Shown: positions 1 through 7,937, counted from the stretch's first letter. The stretch is 45,274 bases of DNA from Bacillus sp. REN16 (GCF_020731355.1 NZ_JAJFZK010000021.1:1-45274); one strand, 5' to 3'. Notes: generated by a model not told the origin, from the letters alone. Program-made: numbers and translations.

Positions 1-57
1 ATACTTATCTCAAGTATTGCCATTTTGGAGGTGTTTTATATTGTCTCACTATTTTAG
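1..57 (+). CDS. 3' end of a possible hydrophobic-protein gene (partial)
   Basis: Frame 1 is open from the first base to a TAG at 55-57 and encodes a short hydrophobic tail (ILISSIAILEVFYIVSLF). A plus-strand intrinsic terminator begins 10 bases after the stop, which supports a gene entering from outside the window. Only 18 codons are visible, so the product cannot be named. Frame 2 is also open here, so the reading frame is an inference from the terminator position and the membrane-like composition. Confidence 0.35.
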   Translation: MLISSIAILEVFYIVSLF

Positions 58-66
58 GTTAGTCCA

Positions 67-98
67 ACCTTACCAATTATGGTAAAGGTCTTTTTTTT
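67..98 (+). terminator. Intrinsic terminator of the gene entering from the left
   Basis: An imperfect stem (ACCTTACC / GGTAAAGGT, 6-base loop) is followed by C and eight T on the plus strand. It faces the 3' end of trmL, so the two transcripts converge here. Confidence 0.6.
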
Positions 99-570
99 AC
101 GCAAGCCTAGGGTAATTTTGTTGTCTTAACGCCTCATAGACGAGAATCGCTGCGGTATTTGCTAAGTTTAGGGAGCGAACCTTTTCTGTCATTGGAAGAC
201 GTACAGCCCGGTCTTTGTTGCTGTCAACCAGGTCCTTCGGCAGACCCGTTGTTTCTCTTCCAAATACAAAGAAATAGTCTTTTTGTGCATCGCTATAATC
301 AAAGGAAGAATGCGTTTTTTCACCAAATTTTGTGATGAAATAAAACTCTCCATCCTTATATGTTGAATAAAGTGCCTCTAATGAATCATAATAATGAATC
401 TTTACAAACTCCCAGTAGTCTAATCCCGCACGCTTCAGCATTTTGTCTTCAGTTGAAAAGCCAAGTGGTCGAATTAAATGTAAGGTTGTATTTGTTCCTG
501 CACATGTCCGTGCGATATTCCCAGTATTTGCAGGGAGTTCGGGTTGGTATAATACGACGTGTAGTCCCAC
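97..570 (-). CDS. trmL: tRNA (cytidine/uridine-34-2'-O)-methyltransferase TrmL
   Basis: SPOUT-class methyltransferase, 157 residues, the usual size for TrmL/CspR/YibK. It is expected to 2'-O-methylate the wobble base of tRNA-Leu isoacceptors using S-adenosylmethionine. Visible family motifs are the N-terminal LYQPELPANTGNIARTC, the central FVFGRETTGLP, and the C-terminal LPM....RSLNLANTAAI that forms the knotted cofactor site. Translation starts at GTG (570) behind GAGGTGAAAGAAA. It is the last of three minus-strand genes (queG, amidase, trmL), an arrangement that resembles the yhbA-yhbB-cspR order of Bacillus subtilis. The family assignment is firm; the exact tRNA substrate is inferred from the family. 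Confidence 0.93.
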   Translation of the reverse strand: MGLHVVLYQPELPANTGNIARTCAGTNTTLHLIRPLGFSTEDKMLKRAGLDYWEFVKIHYYDSLEALYSTYKDGEFYFITKFGEKTHSSFDYSDAQKDYFFVFGRETTGLPKDLVDSNKDRAVRLPMTEKVRSLNLANTAAILVYEALRQQNYPRLA

Positions 571-606
571 TTTCTTTCACCTCAAACGTTATTATATCAG
601 AATCAG

Positions 607-1491
607 TCAGTTATTTGTGATATGAAAAAACTTGTACTTGATATTTGGTGTATACGCCGTTGAATCATAGTAAGACCAATACCTCATCCGACTGTTCTGT
701 GTCTGGGCATTGACGAGCGGATAGCCTTCAAAGTCCTTTGCCACGACGATCGTGTTGTGATTAAAGCGACCGTCTCCCTCAAAGTCATAGCAAATGATAT
801 CTCCTAATAGCAGTTCCTTAGGAGAGGACATCTCTTTTGCTTGAAGACCTCTTTTGGATCCGGCTAAATACCACCTTAATGAATTAGCAACAGACCAGCT
901 ATAACTCCAATTGTTATTTTGCATCCACCAGCCTTTACTGCGATTCGGGTATCCATACATCGGTGCACCACCTGCGTGGAGGCATTGCGAAATAAAGTTC
1001 GTACAGTTGTCTGTGAACTTTTTATATTTTGGATTGTAGTCATTCCACCAACGTTCTGCATATTGGACCGCATCAAGTCGGTTATATTTAAATTCTCGTG
1101 TATCTTCTTCTGGGGTGTCCCGCTCCATGGTTTCATATTGGGTATCCGTTTCCTTTGGAACCTCTTCATCACTTATTAATTTATTTAATGTAAATACAGC
1201 TTTTCTTTCCTCACAATGCTCCTCAATGTACAGATTTTTATTTTGACGAATTAAATATTGATAATGAACCAGGTAGTTAAGATGCATTTTACCATCCACT
1301 TCATTTTTTCCAATGATTTGGCCCTTTGTATTGCATTTGACGATCTCAGCAAATCGTTTATCCATAAGCTCTTTTTTTCGTTGAATGAACTTAAGGTCTT
1401 GCTCTGGCAATTTTATAGAAGGAGCACTTCGTATGTTTCCAACTAATAATTGAGCTTTTGCCTCCATTACCTTCGCTAAAGTCGACTTCAT
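607..1491 (-). CDS. Amidase-domain protein (YhbB-like)
   Basis: A 294-residue protein whose C-terminal half carries the putative amidase domain (Amidase_6 type). The signature runs from about residue 140: YAERWWNDYNPKYKKF, then DNCTNFISQCLHAGG with the presumed catalytic Cys, and GDIICYDFEGDGRFNHNTIVV supplying the presumed catalytic His. The N-terminal third is charged, without a clear signal peptide, and may be a linker. The frame extends to a TTG at 1509, but the ATG at 1491 sits 8 bases after AAGGTGG and is the better start. It lies 36 bases upstream of trmL and downstream of queG. A role in cell-wall peptide or amide hydrolysis is inferred from the family; the substrate is unknown. Confidence 0.82.
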   Translation of the reverse strand: MKSTLAKVMEAKAQLLVGNIRSAPSIKLPEQDLKFIQRKKELMDKRFAEIVKCNTKGQIIGKNEVDGKMHLNYLVHYQYLIRQNKNLYIEEHCEERKAVFTLNKLISDEEVPKETDTQYETMERDTPEEDTREFKYNRLDAVQYAERWWNDYNPKYKKFTDNCTNFISQCLHAGGAPMYGYPNRSKGWWMQNNNWSYSWSVANSLRWYLAGSKRGLQAKEMSSPKELLLGDIICYDFEGDGRFNHNTIVVAKDFEGYPLVNAQTQNSRMRYWSYYDSTAYTPNIKYKFFHITNN

Positions 1492-1621
1492 CAACAACAC
1501 CACCTTCAAGCTGTGATATTACACAATATGAAAGGAAATGGATTTTAAGTAGGAAAATATTTAAGATGTAGGATTGCGTCATCTTTTCTGGACAGGGTTT
1601 GTTTCTTAAAGAAGAGGAATT

Positions 1622-1651
1622 AAAAAAGGATGCATCGTCGCATCCTTTTTT
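1622..1651 (-). terminator. Terminator after queG
   Basis: Stem AAAAAAGGATGC / GCATCCTTTTTT with a 6-base loop. On the minus strand it directly follows the queG stop codon and ends in a T run, so queG is likely its own transcription unit or is attenuated before the amidase gene. Confidence 0.85.
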
Positions 1652-2783
1652 AGCTATTTAACATATTTAATCCTTTTTCGATCTCGTCTAGCACTTGATC
1701 GTCTTTTTCCTTCAAGCTCGCTTCTTTTAGTATTTCAACCGCGCTCTCGTCGCCGATTTTTCCAAGGGCCCACGCTGCTGTTCCACGTAGGACCGGTCTT
1801 GGGTCGTCCTTTAACACCTGTGTTAATTCAGGAATCGCACCAACATCTTTAAAGTGGCCTAATGCAATAATCGCGTTTCGCTGGATGGGCTTCTTTCCCC
1901 TCCATGAGCCAGATAACGGACCAAAGGTTTCCTTAAATTCACGATTGCTAATTGATAAAATCGGTTTTAACAGTGGTTTCACAACCTCTGGATTAGGTTC
2001 CATTTCTTCATGAAAATGGAAATCGATTCCTTTGTTTTTCGGACAAGCTGTCTGACAGGAGTCACAGCCATATAGCCGATTACCAATTTTGGTTCGAAAC
2101 TCATCGGGTAAAAAGTCCTTTGTTTGCGTTAAAAAGCTGACACATCGCTGTGCATTAATTTGTCCGCCCTGCACCAATGCTCCCGTTGGACATGCATCCA
2201 GACATGCACGGCATGAACCACATTGATCTTCAATCGGTGTATCAGGAGCAAATGGTATATTCGTAACCATTTCCCCTAAATACACATATGAACCGAACTC
2301 TGGAGTAATGATTGCACAGTTCTTTCCGCTCCAGCCAATTCCAGCTCTTTCAGCCACAGCACGGTCAGATAATTCACCTGTATCTACCATAGATTGAAGC
2401 TTTGCATCGGGCAGTTTTTCTAAAATATACGACTCGAGCTTTTGTAGCCGATCACGCAAAATATGATGATAATCCTCTCCCCAAGAAGCACGAGCAAACA
2501 TACCGCGACGCTCATTTCGTGTGCTTCTTGGTGCATCCTTGAGCTTTGCCGGATACGCCAAAGCAATCGCAATAATTGATTTTGCTCCAGGTAAAAGCAG
2601 CTCCGGATTTGTTCTTTTTTCAATATCCTTTGGTTCAAATCCTGACTGATAGCCTAGTTTCTGTTGTCGTAAAAGTCTTGATTTTAATTCCTCAAACGGG
2701 GATGCACTTGCAAAACCAATTTTATCGATTCCAATCGTTTTACTGTATTCAATTAACTCTTGTTGAAACTTTAATATATCCAA
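1650..2783 (-). CDS. queG: Epoxyqueuosine reductase QueG
   Basis: A 377-residue cobalamin- and iron-sulfur-dependent enzyme for the last step of queuosine synthesis in tRNA. The N-terminal cobalamin-binding part contains VDTGELSDRAVAERAGIGWSGKN (split here as VDTGELSDR and AGIGWSGKN), with Asp134 as the expected catalytic acid. Two [4Fe-4S] sites follow: CGSCRACLDACP at 188-199, and C214 together with CDSCQTACPK at 240-249. The C-terminal 90 residues form HEAT-like repeats (RNAIIALGHFKD, RGTAAWALGKIGD) as in the longer Bacillus forms. The start is TTG at 2783 behind a strong AAAGGAGG. It is divergent from the B3/4-domain gene and is followed by its own terminator. Confidence 0.95.
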   Translation of the reverse strand: MDILKFQQELIEYSKTIGIDKIGFASASPFEELKSRLLRQQKLGYQSGFEPKDIEKRTNPELLLPGAKSIIAIALAYPAKLKDAPRSTRNERRGMFARASWGEDYHHILRDRLQKLESYILEKLPDAKLQSMVDTGELSDRAVAERAGIGWSGKNCAIITPEFGSYVYLGEMVTNIPFAPDTPIEDQCGSCRACLDACPTGALVQGGQINAQRCVSFLTQTKDFLPDEFRTKIGNRLYGCDSCQTACPKNKGIDFHFHEEMEPNPEVVKPLLKPILSISNREFKETFGPLSGSWRGKKPIQRNAIIALGHFKDVGAIPELTQVLKDDPRPVLRGTAAWALGKIGDESAVEILKEASLKEKDDQVLDEIEKGLNMLNS

Positions 2784-2882
2784 TTTTGGAACCTCCTTTC
2801 TCTCATATAATAAGCCGTTCCATTTATCGAATCACTAGGATTTATGGTACACTATTTACAATAATTTTTGGAGGGATAATTG

Positions 2883-3548
2883 ATGGAAATTCGAATTTCG
2901 CCACAATTAAAGGAACTTGTCCCCAATATCAAGGTGGGGATTATTCAATACGATCATATCGAAGTTGGCGATTCTCCACAAATGATTCGTGGTAGATTAC
3001 AAACGTTTCAAGAGTCGCTCTTTTTCGATTTAGAGGACAAGCCTGTGACAAATATTGAAGGGATAGCCGAATGGAGAGATGTTTTTAAACAGGTTGGGAC
3101 TGACCCTAATCGCTATCGTCCATCTGTGGAAGCCATGTACCGTCGGGTTCAAAAGCAAAACTTTTTGAATTCAATTCATTCCGCTGCTGACCTTAATAAT
3201 TTCTTCTCGATTCAATACGAAATTCCAGTGGGGATATATGACACTGATAAAATCAACGGTGATATTGAAATTCGAGTTGGTCAACCTGAAGATGAGTACA
3301 TGGGGATCAACGGCAGAGTCCTTTCGATGAAGGATAAAATTTTATCTGGTGATGACATTGGCGCGTTCGGAAGCCCATACGTCGATTCCCAGAGAACGGC
3401 CGTAACCGTTGAAACAAAAAATGCAATTCAGATTGTGTATTTGAAGCCTTCTCTGCAATTTGAGAGTGGTGAGAAATTGATCACTTCACTAGGGGCAATG
3501 TTTACACAGGTGCATGGCGGAACAGTTCAGGCTTTTGTTATTGAATAA
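2883..3548 (+). CDS. B3/4-domain protein (phenylalanyl-tRNA synthetase beta-like)
   Basis: A 221-residue soluble protein similar to the B3/4 tRNA-binding domain of phenylalanyl-tRNA synthetase beta chains. Family-like stretches are WRDVFKQVGTDPNRYRPSVEAMYRRV around residues 60-85 (shown in part: WRDVFKQVGTDP, RPSVEAMYRRV), the AADLNNFFSIQYEIPVGIYD region, and the late GSPYVDSQRTAVT. Free-standing B3/4 proteins are widespread in Firmicutes and are presumed to edit or bind tRNA or small amino-acid adducts. The start is ATG 2883 behind GGAGGG; a TTG three bases earlier is less well placed. It is a single gene divergent from queG. The function is not established. Confidence 0.8.
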   Translation: MEIRISPQLKELVPNIKVGIIQYDHIEVGDSPQMIRGRLQTFQESLFFDLEDKPVTNIEGIAEWRDVFKQVGTDPNRYRPSVEAMYRRVQKQNFLNSIHSAADLNNFFSIQYEIPVGIYDTDKINGDIEIRVGQPEDEYMGINGRVLSMKDKILSGDDIGAFGSPYVDSQRTAVTVETKNAIQIVYLKPSLQFESGEKLITSLGAMFTQVHGGTVQAFVIE

Positions 3549-3564
3549 AAGCCTGGTAAAAATG

Positions 3565-3610
3565 AAAAAACGCAACACTTCGTTTATCTAAGAAACGAAA
3601 CACTGCGTTA
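3565..3610 (-). terminator. Terminator of tRNA-Gly
   Basis: A long hairpin pairs AACGCA with TGCGTT and, inside it, CTTCGTTT with AAACGAA. On the minus strand it lies just after the tRNA CCA end and is followed by TTTTTT. It could also protect the 3' end of the convergent B3/4 transcript. Confidence 0.7.
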
Positions 3611-3618
3611 TATATGTA

Positions 3619-3692
3619 TGGAGCGGGTGATGAGAATCGAACTCACGACATCAGCTTGGAAGGCTGAGGTTTTACCATTAAACTACACCCGC
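3619..3692 (-). tRNA. tRNA-Gly (anticodon UCC)
   Basis: Read on the minus strand, this 74-base sequence starts GCGGGTGTAGTTTAATGG and ends with GTTCGATTCTCATCACCCGC followed by TCCA (3' CCA encoded). The acceptor stem GCGGGTG/CACCCGC, the D arm, the anticodon loop CTTCCAA and the T-arm GTTCGATTC all fit glycine tRNA with a UCC anticodon. The expected promoter is not adjacent. It lies about 200 bases upstream, beyond a truncated second copy of the tRNA 5' half. Confidence 0.96.
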
Positions 3693-3696
3693 ATAT
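3662..3696 (-). repeat. 35-bp direct repeat, copy within the intact tRNA-Gly
   Basis: These 35 bases (the 5' half of the tRNA plus four bases of 5' flank) are repeated without mismatch at 3822-3856. Identity stops abruptly at both ends. This is the pattern expected of an attachment-site core or of unequal recombination between tRNA copies. Confidence 0.9.
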
Positions 3697-3821
3697 AGAT
3701 ATTAAGTTAATAAAAATTTCATTACGCTTATTGGCCTTACATGCCTCTTCCTCTACAAGCTTTTTCAAGAAGCGAATCCGTCGAGGCAACTCGAAGAAAA
3801 TTCATTGAAGCTTTTGCTCGT
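3697..3821. other. 125-bp segment between the two tRNA-Gly repeat copies
   Basis: I see no gene in this segment. It has a short imperfect inverted pair (GCCTCTTCCTC... and ...GAGGCAAC) and AAGCTTTTT/AAAGCTT-like motifs. Together with one repeat copy it forms a 160-bp insertion between the tRNA promoter and the intact tRNA. It may be the remnant of an excised element or of a decayed second tRNA. Confidence 0.6.
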
Positions 3822-3856
3822 GGCTGAGGTTTTACCATTAAACTACACCCGCATAT
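3822..3856 (-). pseudogene. Truncated tRNA-Gly (5' half only)
   Basis: A perfect copy of the first 31 bases of the tRNA-Gly with its four upstream bases. It ends within the anticodon stem, where the sequence changes to unrelated DNA (ACGAGC on the minus strand). It cannot fold as a tRNA. It lies directly downstream of a good promoter, so it should be transcribed as leader to the intact tRNA. Confidence 0.88.
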
Positions 3857-3891
3857 TAAAATTTATTAAGTTTTTAAAAGATTATGTTAAA

Positions 3892-3920
3892 ATTATAACA
3901 ACCGTGCAAATATATTGCAA
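3892..3920 (-). promoter_or_regulatory. Promoter for tRNA-Gly
   Basis: On the minus strand, TTGCAA (3920-3915), a 17-base spacer and TATAAT (3897-3892) form a near-consensus sigma-A promoter. Its start point would fall about 30 bases before the truncated tRNA copy and roughly 190 bases before the functional tRNA. Confidence 0.75.
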
Positions 3921-4092
3921 GATGTTTTTGTAACTTTTTGTCGAAGTATTTTTTTCGTTGACTACTTGAGTTATTATACACACTTGTAAATTTTATTGCA
4001 ATAGTAACTCCAAAAAAATTTTTTCACGTTGTTTATGTCATTAACGTAACAAACCCTACAATTAATGTTTATTAAAATAATAAATATTTCAA

Positions 4093-4127
4093 GGACTCCC
4101 CCATTTTCCAAGGGAGTCCGTTTTTAT
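4093..4127 (+). terminator. Orphan plus-strand terminator
   Basis: A perfect 8-bp stem GGACTCCC / GGGAGTCC is followed by GTTTTTATTTTT. No plus-strand gene precedes it: the region 3857-4092 is very A+T rich, has no plausible coding frame, and I found no convincing plus-strand promoter in it. It may end an unannotated small RNA or insulate the following transporter gene. Confidence 0.8.
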
Positions 4128-4143
4128 TTTTCATAAAAATTTT

Positions 4144-4172
4144 TTGACTTTATAGATTAATAGGAGTAGATT
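4144..4172 (+). promoter_or_regulatory. Candidate promoter of the SulP/ArsR operon
   Basis: TTGACT (4144-4149), a 17-base spacer and TAGATT (4167-4172) lie about 60 bases before the transporter start. The -10 element is weak, and the following A+T-rich stretch (TTTTATATATG) offers an alternative. Confidence 0.45.
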
Positions 4173-4228
4173 TTATATATGTATATTCAAATAATCAGAT
4201 ATTCTATTATTCAGAAGGAAGGATAAAA

Positions 4229-5986
4229 ATGCTACAAAAATGGGCTTTTTCAGGGAGATTTAAAGGGTATTCGATTCAATCATTTCAAAAGGATCTTATT
4301 TCTGGCGTCGTTGTTGGGATTATTGCGATTCCTCTGGGAATGGCATTCGCGATTGCTTCAGGCGTCAAACCTGAATATGGGATCTACACGACCATCATCG
4401 CGGGTATTCTTGTTTCACTCTTTGGAGGCTCTAAATACCAAATTGGGGGCCCAACAGGTGCTTTTATTCCGATTCTGTTCGGGGTGGTTGCAACCTATGG
4501 ATTTGAAAATCTATTAATTGCGGGGTTTATGGCGGGGATCATTCTGTTCTTGATGGGGATTTTCAAATTGGGCTCTCTCATCAAATTTATCCCACGTCCC
4601 GTTACGATTGGTTTTACATCCGGTATCGCGATTATCATTTTTGTCGGGCAAGTACCGAATTTTTTAGGGCTTGATAAGATTAAGAAACATGAATTATTTT
4701 TGGATAATATGAGGGAAATTGTCCTCCATATTTCTGAAATCAATCTTTATAGCATTTTAACTGCTTCTGTTTGTTTAGCGGTACTGCTCTTAACTCCAAA
4801 GTTCTTCCCAAAAGTACCAGGCTCATTAATCGCCTTACTTATTTCAACGGGTATTGCGGCACTTTTTTATCCTACCCAGGTGGCGACGATTGGCTCAACG
4901 TTTGGTGACATTCCTAGTAAACTACCAAGCTTTCAATTTCCTGATATAACGTTTGAGCGCATAAAGCAACTGATTCAACCAGCGTTTGTGATTGCGATGT
5001 TAGGAGCAATTGAGTCGCTTCTTTCAGCCGTTGTCGCTGATGGAATGACAAACAGCAAGCATAATAGCAACCGCGAATTAGTCGGTCAAGGTCTTGCCAA
5101 TATGGTTACTCCTTTGTTCGGTGGTATACCTGCAACAGGCGCAATTGCAAGAACCGCAACTAATATTAAAACAGGAGCCGTTTCCCCTTTTTCCGGTGTG
5201 ATACACGGTGTCGTGGTTCTGCTTGTCTTACTTTTATTTGCTCCATATGCTTCAAAAATTCCGTTAGCAAGTATGGCACCGATTATTATGCTTGTTGCAT
5301 GGAACATGAGTGAGCGTCGTGTTTTTTATCATGTATTACAAACAAAAACAGGAGACTCACTTGTGCTGGTTGTCACCTTTTTATTAACAGTCTTTATGAA
5401 TTTAACGGTTGCGGTTCAGGTTGGACTGATTTTGGCCGTTGTTCTTTTTACTAAGCGAATGAGTGATATAATAGTGACAGAAAAAGCGTTGCCGAACCCG
5501 GAAATAAAGCATGAAAAAATGGATACTCATATTGTGACAGATTCACATGATTGTCCGCAAATTAGTATTTATAATGTTGAGGGACCTTTATTTTTTGGAG
5601 CTGCACAGGCTTTTGAACAACAAATTATGAAATCAATCAATTACAAGCCTGGGGTCCTTTTGTTACGACTTGCTAGAGTTCCGTTTATGGATACAACAGG
5701 TGAAGCGCGACTTGAAAGTATTGTAAAGGATTTTTCAAAGCATGGGATTGTCTTAATTTCAGGAATAAAAGAACAGCCTAAAAGCGTTCTTCAAAAAACG
5801 GGATTATATGAGATTATTGGGGAAGAGAACTTTTTTGATCATACAGGTGATGCTATTAATTATGCACTTACTCAGATTAATCACAATAAATGTTTGGGCT
5901 GCAGACATTTTGCATTTAAAGAATGTCAGATCCTGTCAGGCGTTGAGGAAAATGTGGGGAAGAAGAGAAGTGTTTCCCTGGGTTAA
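4229..5986 (+). CDS. SulP-family anion transporter with STAS domain
   Basis: A 585-residue membrane protein of the SulP (SLC26) family. The N-terminal transport domain spans roughly residues 20-410 with many hydrophobic helices. It shows the family motifs GVVVGIIAIPLGMAFAIASG.KPEYGIYT (N-terminal region) and GGIPATGAIARTATNIKTGA. The cytosolic STAS domain follows at about 445-555 (VEGPLFFGAAQAFE, LLRLARVPFMDTTG). After the STAS domain is an unusual tail with three cysteines, CLGCRHFAFKEC. The family moves sulfate, bicarbonate or other anions; the substrate here is unknown. The start is ATG 4229 behind GAAGGAAGG. An ArsR-type regulator gene starts 21 bases downstream, suggesting control by metal, oxyanion or redox state. 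Confidence 0.9.
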   Translation: MLQKWAFSGRFKGYSIQSFQKDLISGVVVGIIAIPLGMAFAIASGVKPEYGIYTTIIAGILVSLFGGSKYQIGGPTGAFIPILFGVVATYGFENLLIAGFMAGIILFLMGIFKLGSLIKFIPRPVTIGFTSGIAIIIFVGQVPNFLGLDKIKKHELFLDNMREIVLHISEINLYSILTASVCLAVLLLTPKFFPKVPGSLIALLISTGIAALFYPTQVATIGSTFGDIPSKLPSFQFPDITFERIKQLIQPAFVIAMLGAIESLLSAVVADGMTNSKHNSNRELVGQGLANMVTPLFGGIPATGAIARTATNIKTGAVSPFSGVIHGVVVLLVLLLFAPYASKIPLASMAPIIMLVAWNMSERRVFYHVLQTKTGDSLVLVVTFLLTVFMNLTVAVQVGLILAVVLFTKRMSDIIVTEKALPNPEIKHEKMDTHIVTDSHDCPQISIYNVEGPLFFGAAQAFEQQIMKSINYKPGVLLLRLARVPFMDTTGEARLESIVKDFSKHGIVLISGIKEQPKSVLQKTGLYEIIGEENFFDHTGDAINYALTQINHNKCLGCRHFAFKECQILSGVEENVGKKRSVSLG

Positions 5987-6007
5987 TGCAGAAAGTGAGG
6001 TAAAACA

Positions 6008-6352
6008 GTGAATTTAGAAATGCAACAATTCAAGGCTGACTTTTTTAAAGCTCTTGCACATCCATTAAGAATACGAATCCTAGAGCTTCTTGCTGAGGGA
6101 GATAAAAATGTGAATGAAATTCAAACTCTAATCGGCAGTGAAGGGTCAGCTGTGTCCCAGCAACTAACTGTACTACGTGCTAAAAACATTGTGTATGGAA
6201 CAAAGGATGGCAATCGTGTCATCTACTCGCTTAGAGATCCAATGATTGTTGAGCTTCTTTCAGTAGCAAAACAGATTTTTAATAATCATCTTGTTAATAC
6301 AATTTCCCTCCTTGATAAAATCGGGGAAGATGTAAAGGATAGTTCGCAATGA
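6008..6352 (+). CDS. ArsR/SmtB-family transcriptional regulator
   Basis: A 114-residue winged-helix repressor. The family signature is clear: FFKALAHPLRIRILELLAEGDKNV near residues 12-35 (FKALAHPLRIRILELL), then the recognition helix SAVSQQLTVLRAKNIV and the wing GTKDGNRVIYSLRD. No CxC metal site of the ArsR/CadC type is visible; the protein has no cysteine, so sensing must use other residues or ligands. Translation starts at GTG 6008 behind GTGAGGTAAAACA, 21 bases after the transporter gene, so the two are one operon. It probably controls the SulP gene and itself. Confidence 0.88.
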   Translation: MNLEMQQFKADFFKALAHPLRIRILELLAEGDKNVNEIQTLIGSEGSAVSQQLTVLRAKNIVYGTKDGNRVIYSLRDPMIVELLSVAKQIFNNHLVNTISLLDKIGEDVKDSSQ

Positions 6353-6364
6353 ACTATCCTTTTA
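6335..6364. terminator. Bidirectional terminator between arsR-type gene and DUF6241 gene
   Basis: Stem AAAGGATAGTTC / GAACTATCCTTT with loop GCAAT, followed by T-rich sequence on the plus strand and overlapping the regulator stop codon. It serves two convergent genes. Confidence 0.82.
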
Positions 6365-6895
6365 TTCAGGCAAAAATTCCTCGCCAAAATTTTCTAAAAT
6401 AAATCTTCTTTCCTCTGCTTCGTTCATTAATCCATACGCTTTTCCGGTATTTCCATTTTGATAACCCCAAAAATAATTATGATCCACATCTGCTAAGCTG
6501 AAATCTCCATTTTTCCATCGTTCTAAAATGGCCAATAACTCTTCTTTTCTAGCAAAATCACTATTAGAGACGATATCAAAAATTTCATTGATGGTTTCGG
6601 GAATCATTGGTTTTGCGCCCCATTTTTTGTCGGCTTTAACCTTTTGATGGGTCATATGATGCATCGCTTCTATAACTTCTCGTTCTTCCGGTGATTCACT
6701 TAAATTCAGATCGTATGTAACTCCACCGATCTTCTTGGTCTGTTCCTTAAATTCATCCACTTTACTGGCCTGCTTTGATGAAGAAGCTGCCTTCTGAGTG
6801 TCATTGCCGTCGAACATTTTATATACACTATACGTTAGTCCAATCGTGGCACCTATTAAAATCACAAAAAAGATAATCCATATCCAAGTTTTCAT
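6362..6895 (-). CDS. DUF6241-like membrane-anchored protein
   Basis: A 177-residue protein with one N-terminal transmembrane helix (IWIIFFVILIGATIGLTYSV) and a hydrophilic outer or cytosolic part. The conserved-looking core is AMHHMTHQKVKADKKWGA, then a helical segment ending FLPE. This resembles the Bacillus DUF6241 family, whose function is unknown. The frame extends to a TTG at 6907, but ATG 6895 lies 5 bases after GGAGG and is preferred. It is a single gene convergent with the ArsR-type gene. Confidence 0.68.
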   Translation of the reverse strand: MKTWIWIIFFVILIGATIGLTYSVYKMFDGNDTQKAASSSKQASKVDEFKEQTKKIGGVTYDLNLSESPEEREVIEAMHHMTHQKVKADKKWGAKPMIPETINEIFDIVSNSDFARKEELLAILERWKNGDFSLADVDHNYFWGYQNGNTGKAYGLMNEAEERRFILENFGEEFLPE

Positions 6896-7058
6896 TATTT
6901 CCTCCAAAAAATTCCTATATTCTTACTTTTTAGTATGATGTATCCAATTTAAATTTTAGCATAAAATACATGGTTAGACGGTGTATTTAGTATTGTATAA
7001 GTATTGGAATAGCAAAAATAGGTAAAAATACCTATAAACAAATCGGAGGTATAGTTGA

Positions 7059-7889
7059 TTGAGTCTTGGTGAGTGGGCGTATCTCATTTTATTTCTTATA
7101 GGACTATTCATTTTAGGTATTGCATGTTGGAAATCTAAATCATTTGAGATAATCATTTTGTATTTTACCGTTGCAGGAGTTACACTTTTATTCGATTACT
7201 TCATCTATCTTTGGGGAAACGCTTATGTTTATCAGCTTAATGTGTTACATCATGAGGCAGACTCACATTTAGGTGCAATGGTTAATGGTCTTTTACTTCC
7301 AGCTTTTGCTGCTCTTTTTGTCGTTATGAGGCGAAAGTGGTACTGGAGCATCCCGTTGGCACTATTTTTCACACTTATTGAGCTCATTTTTTCGAAATGG
7401 GGGATTTTTAAAACCAATTGGTGGAGTCCTTGGTACACGGTTGCTGGTCTATTCATTTATTTTCCTGTTGCAAGATTATGGTGGAATCATCTAGAAAAGA
7501 AATCGATTCACTTTGGTACGTTACTTTTATCATTTTATGGAATATTTATTCCACTACATTTTCTTTTACACGCCGTTTTAAAAATGCGAACTTATCATGT
7601 TGAGTGGATCGAGCAACTACATCGTGGCAGTTCAGCAATAACAACATTTACTGGTCTTATTTTTGCGATTGTACTTGCCTATTTGAGTATTAGCAAGGCA
7701 AGGAATGGTTGGTTTCTTTTTATCGCAGTAAGCTATATTGCGTATGATATGGTATTGAAATATGTTGACGTTGTAAAAGCCGAGCATACTGTACTTGACT
7801 CAGTATTAAGCTTTCTTACCTTCTTCCTCGCCTATCTATTTGTACGATATGCAGATCGGAAAATCAAAGTCCTTGTAAATAAGTCATGA
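7059..7889 (+). CDS. Multi-pass membrane protein of unknown function
   Basis: A 276-residue protein with about eight hydrophobic helices spread over its whole length and short charged loops. Aromatic-rich patches (TNWWSPWY, RLWWNHLEKK) and a histidine-rich loop (LHHEADSH) are visible. It resembles the uncharacterised CBO0543-type membrane proteins that are common in Bacillus, but this assignment is from pattern only. The start is TTG 7059 behind GGAGG at good spacing. It is a single gene ending in a strong terminator shared with the VWA gene. Confidence 0.72.
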   Translation: MSLGEWAYLILFLIGLFILGIACWKSKSFEIIILYFTVAGVTLLFDYFIYLWGNAYVYQLNVLHHEADSHLGAMVNGLLLPAFAALFVVMRRKWYWSIPLALFFTLIELIFSKWGIFKTNWWSPWYTVAGLFIYFPVARLWWNHLEKKSIHFGTLLLSFYGIFIPLHFLLHAVLKMRTYHVEWIEQLHRGSSAITTFTGLIFAIVLAYLSISKARNGWFLFIAVSYIAYDMVLKYVDVVKAEHTVLDSVLSFLTFFLAYLFVRYADRKIKVLVNKS

Positions 7890-7897
7890 TAAATTTA

Positions 7898-7931
7898 AAG
7901 GCGCCTGTTCATTTTATGTTCAGGCGCCTTC
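7898..7931. terminator. Bidirectional terminator
   Basis: A perfect 10-bp stem AAGGCGCCTG / CAGGCGCCTT encloses a 12-base loop. T-rich sequence is limited on both sides, but the position between two convergent stop codons is typical. Confidence 0.8.
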
Positions 7932-7937
7932 CCTCTT

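Noticed and set aside
3822-3856. Second functional tRNA-Gly
   Set aside because: Only the 5' half is present; the anticodon loop, T arm and acceptor 3' strand are missing.
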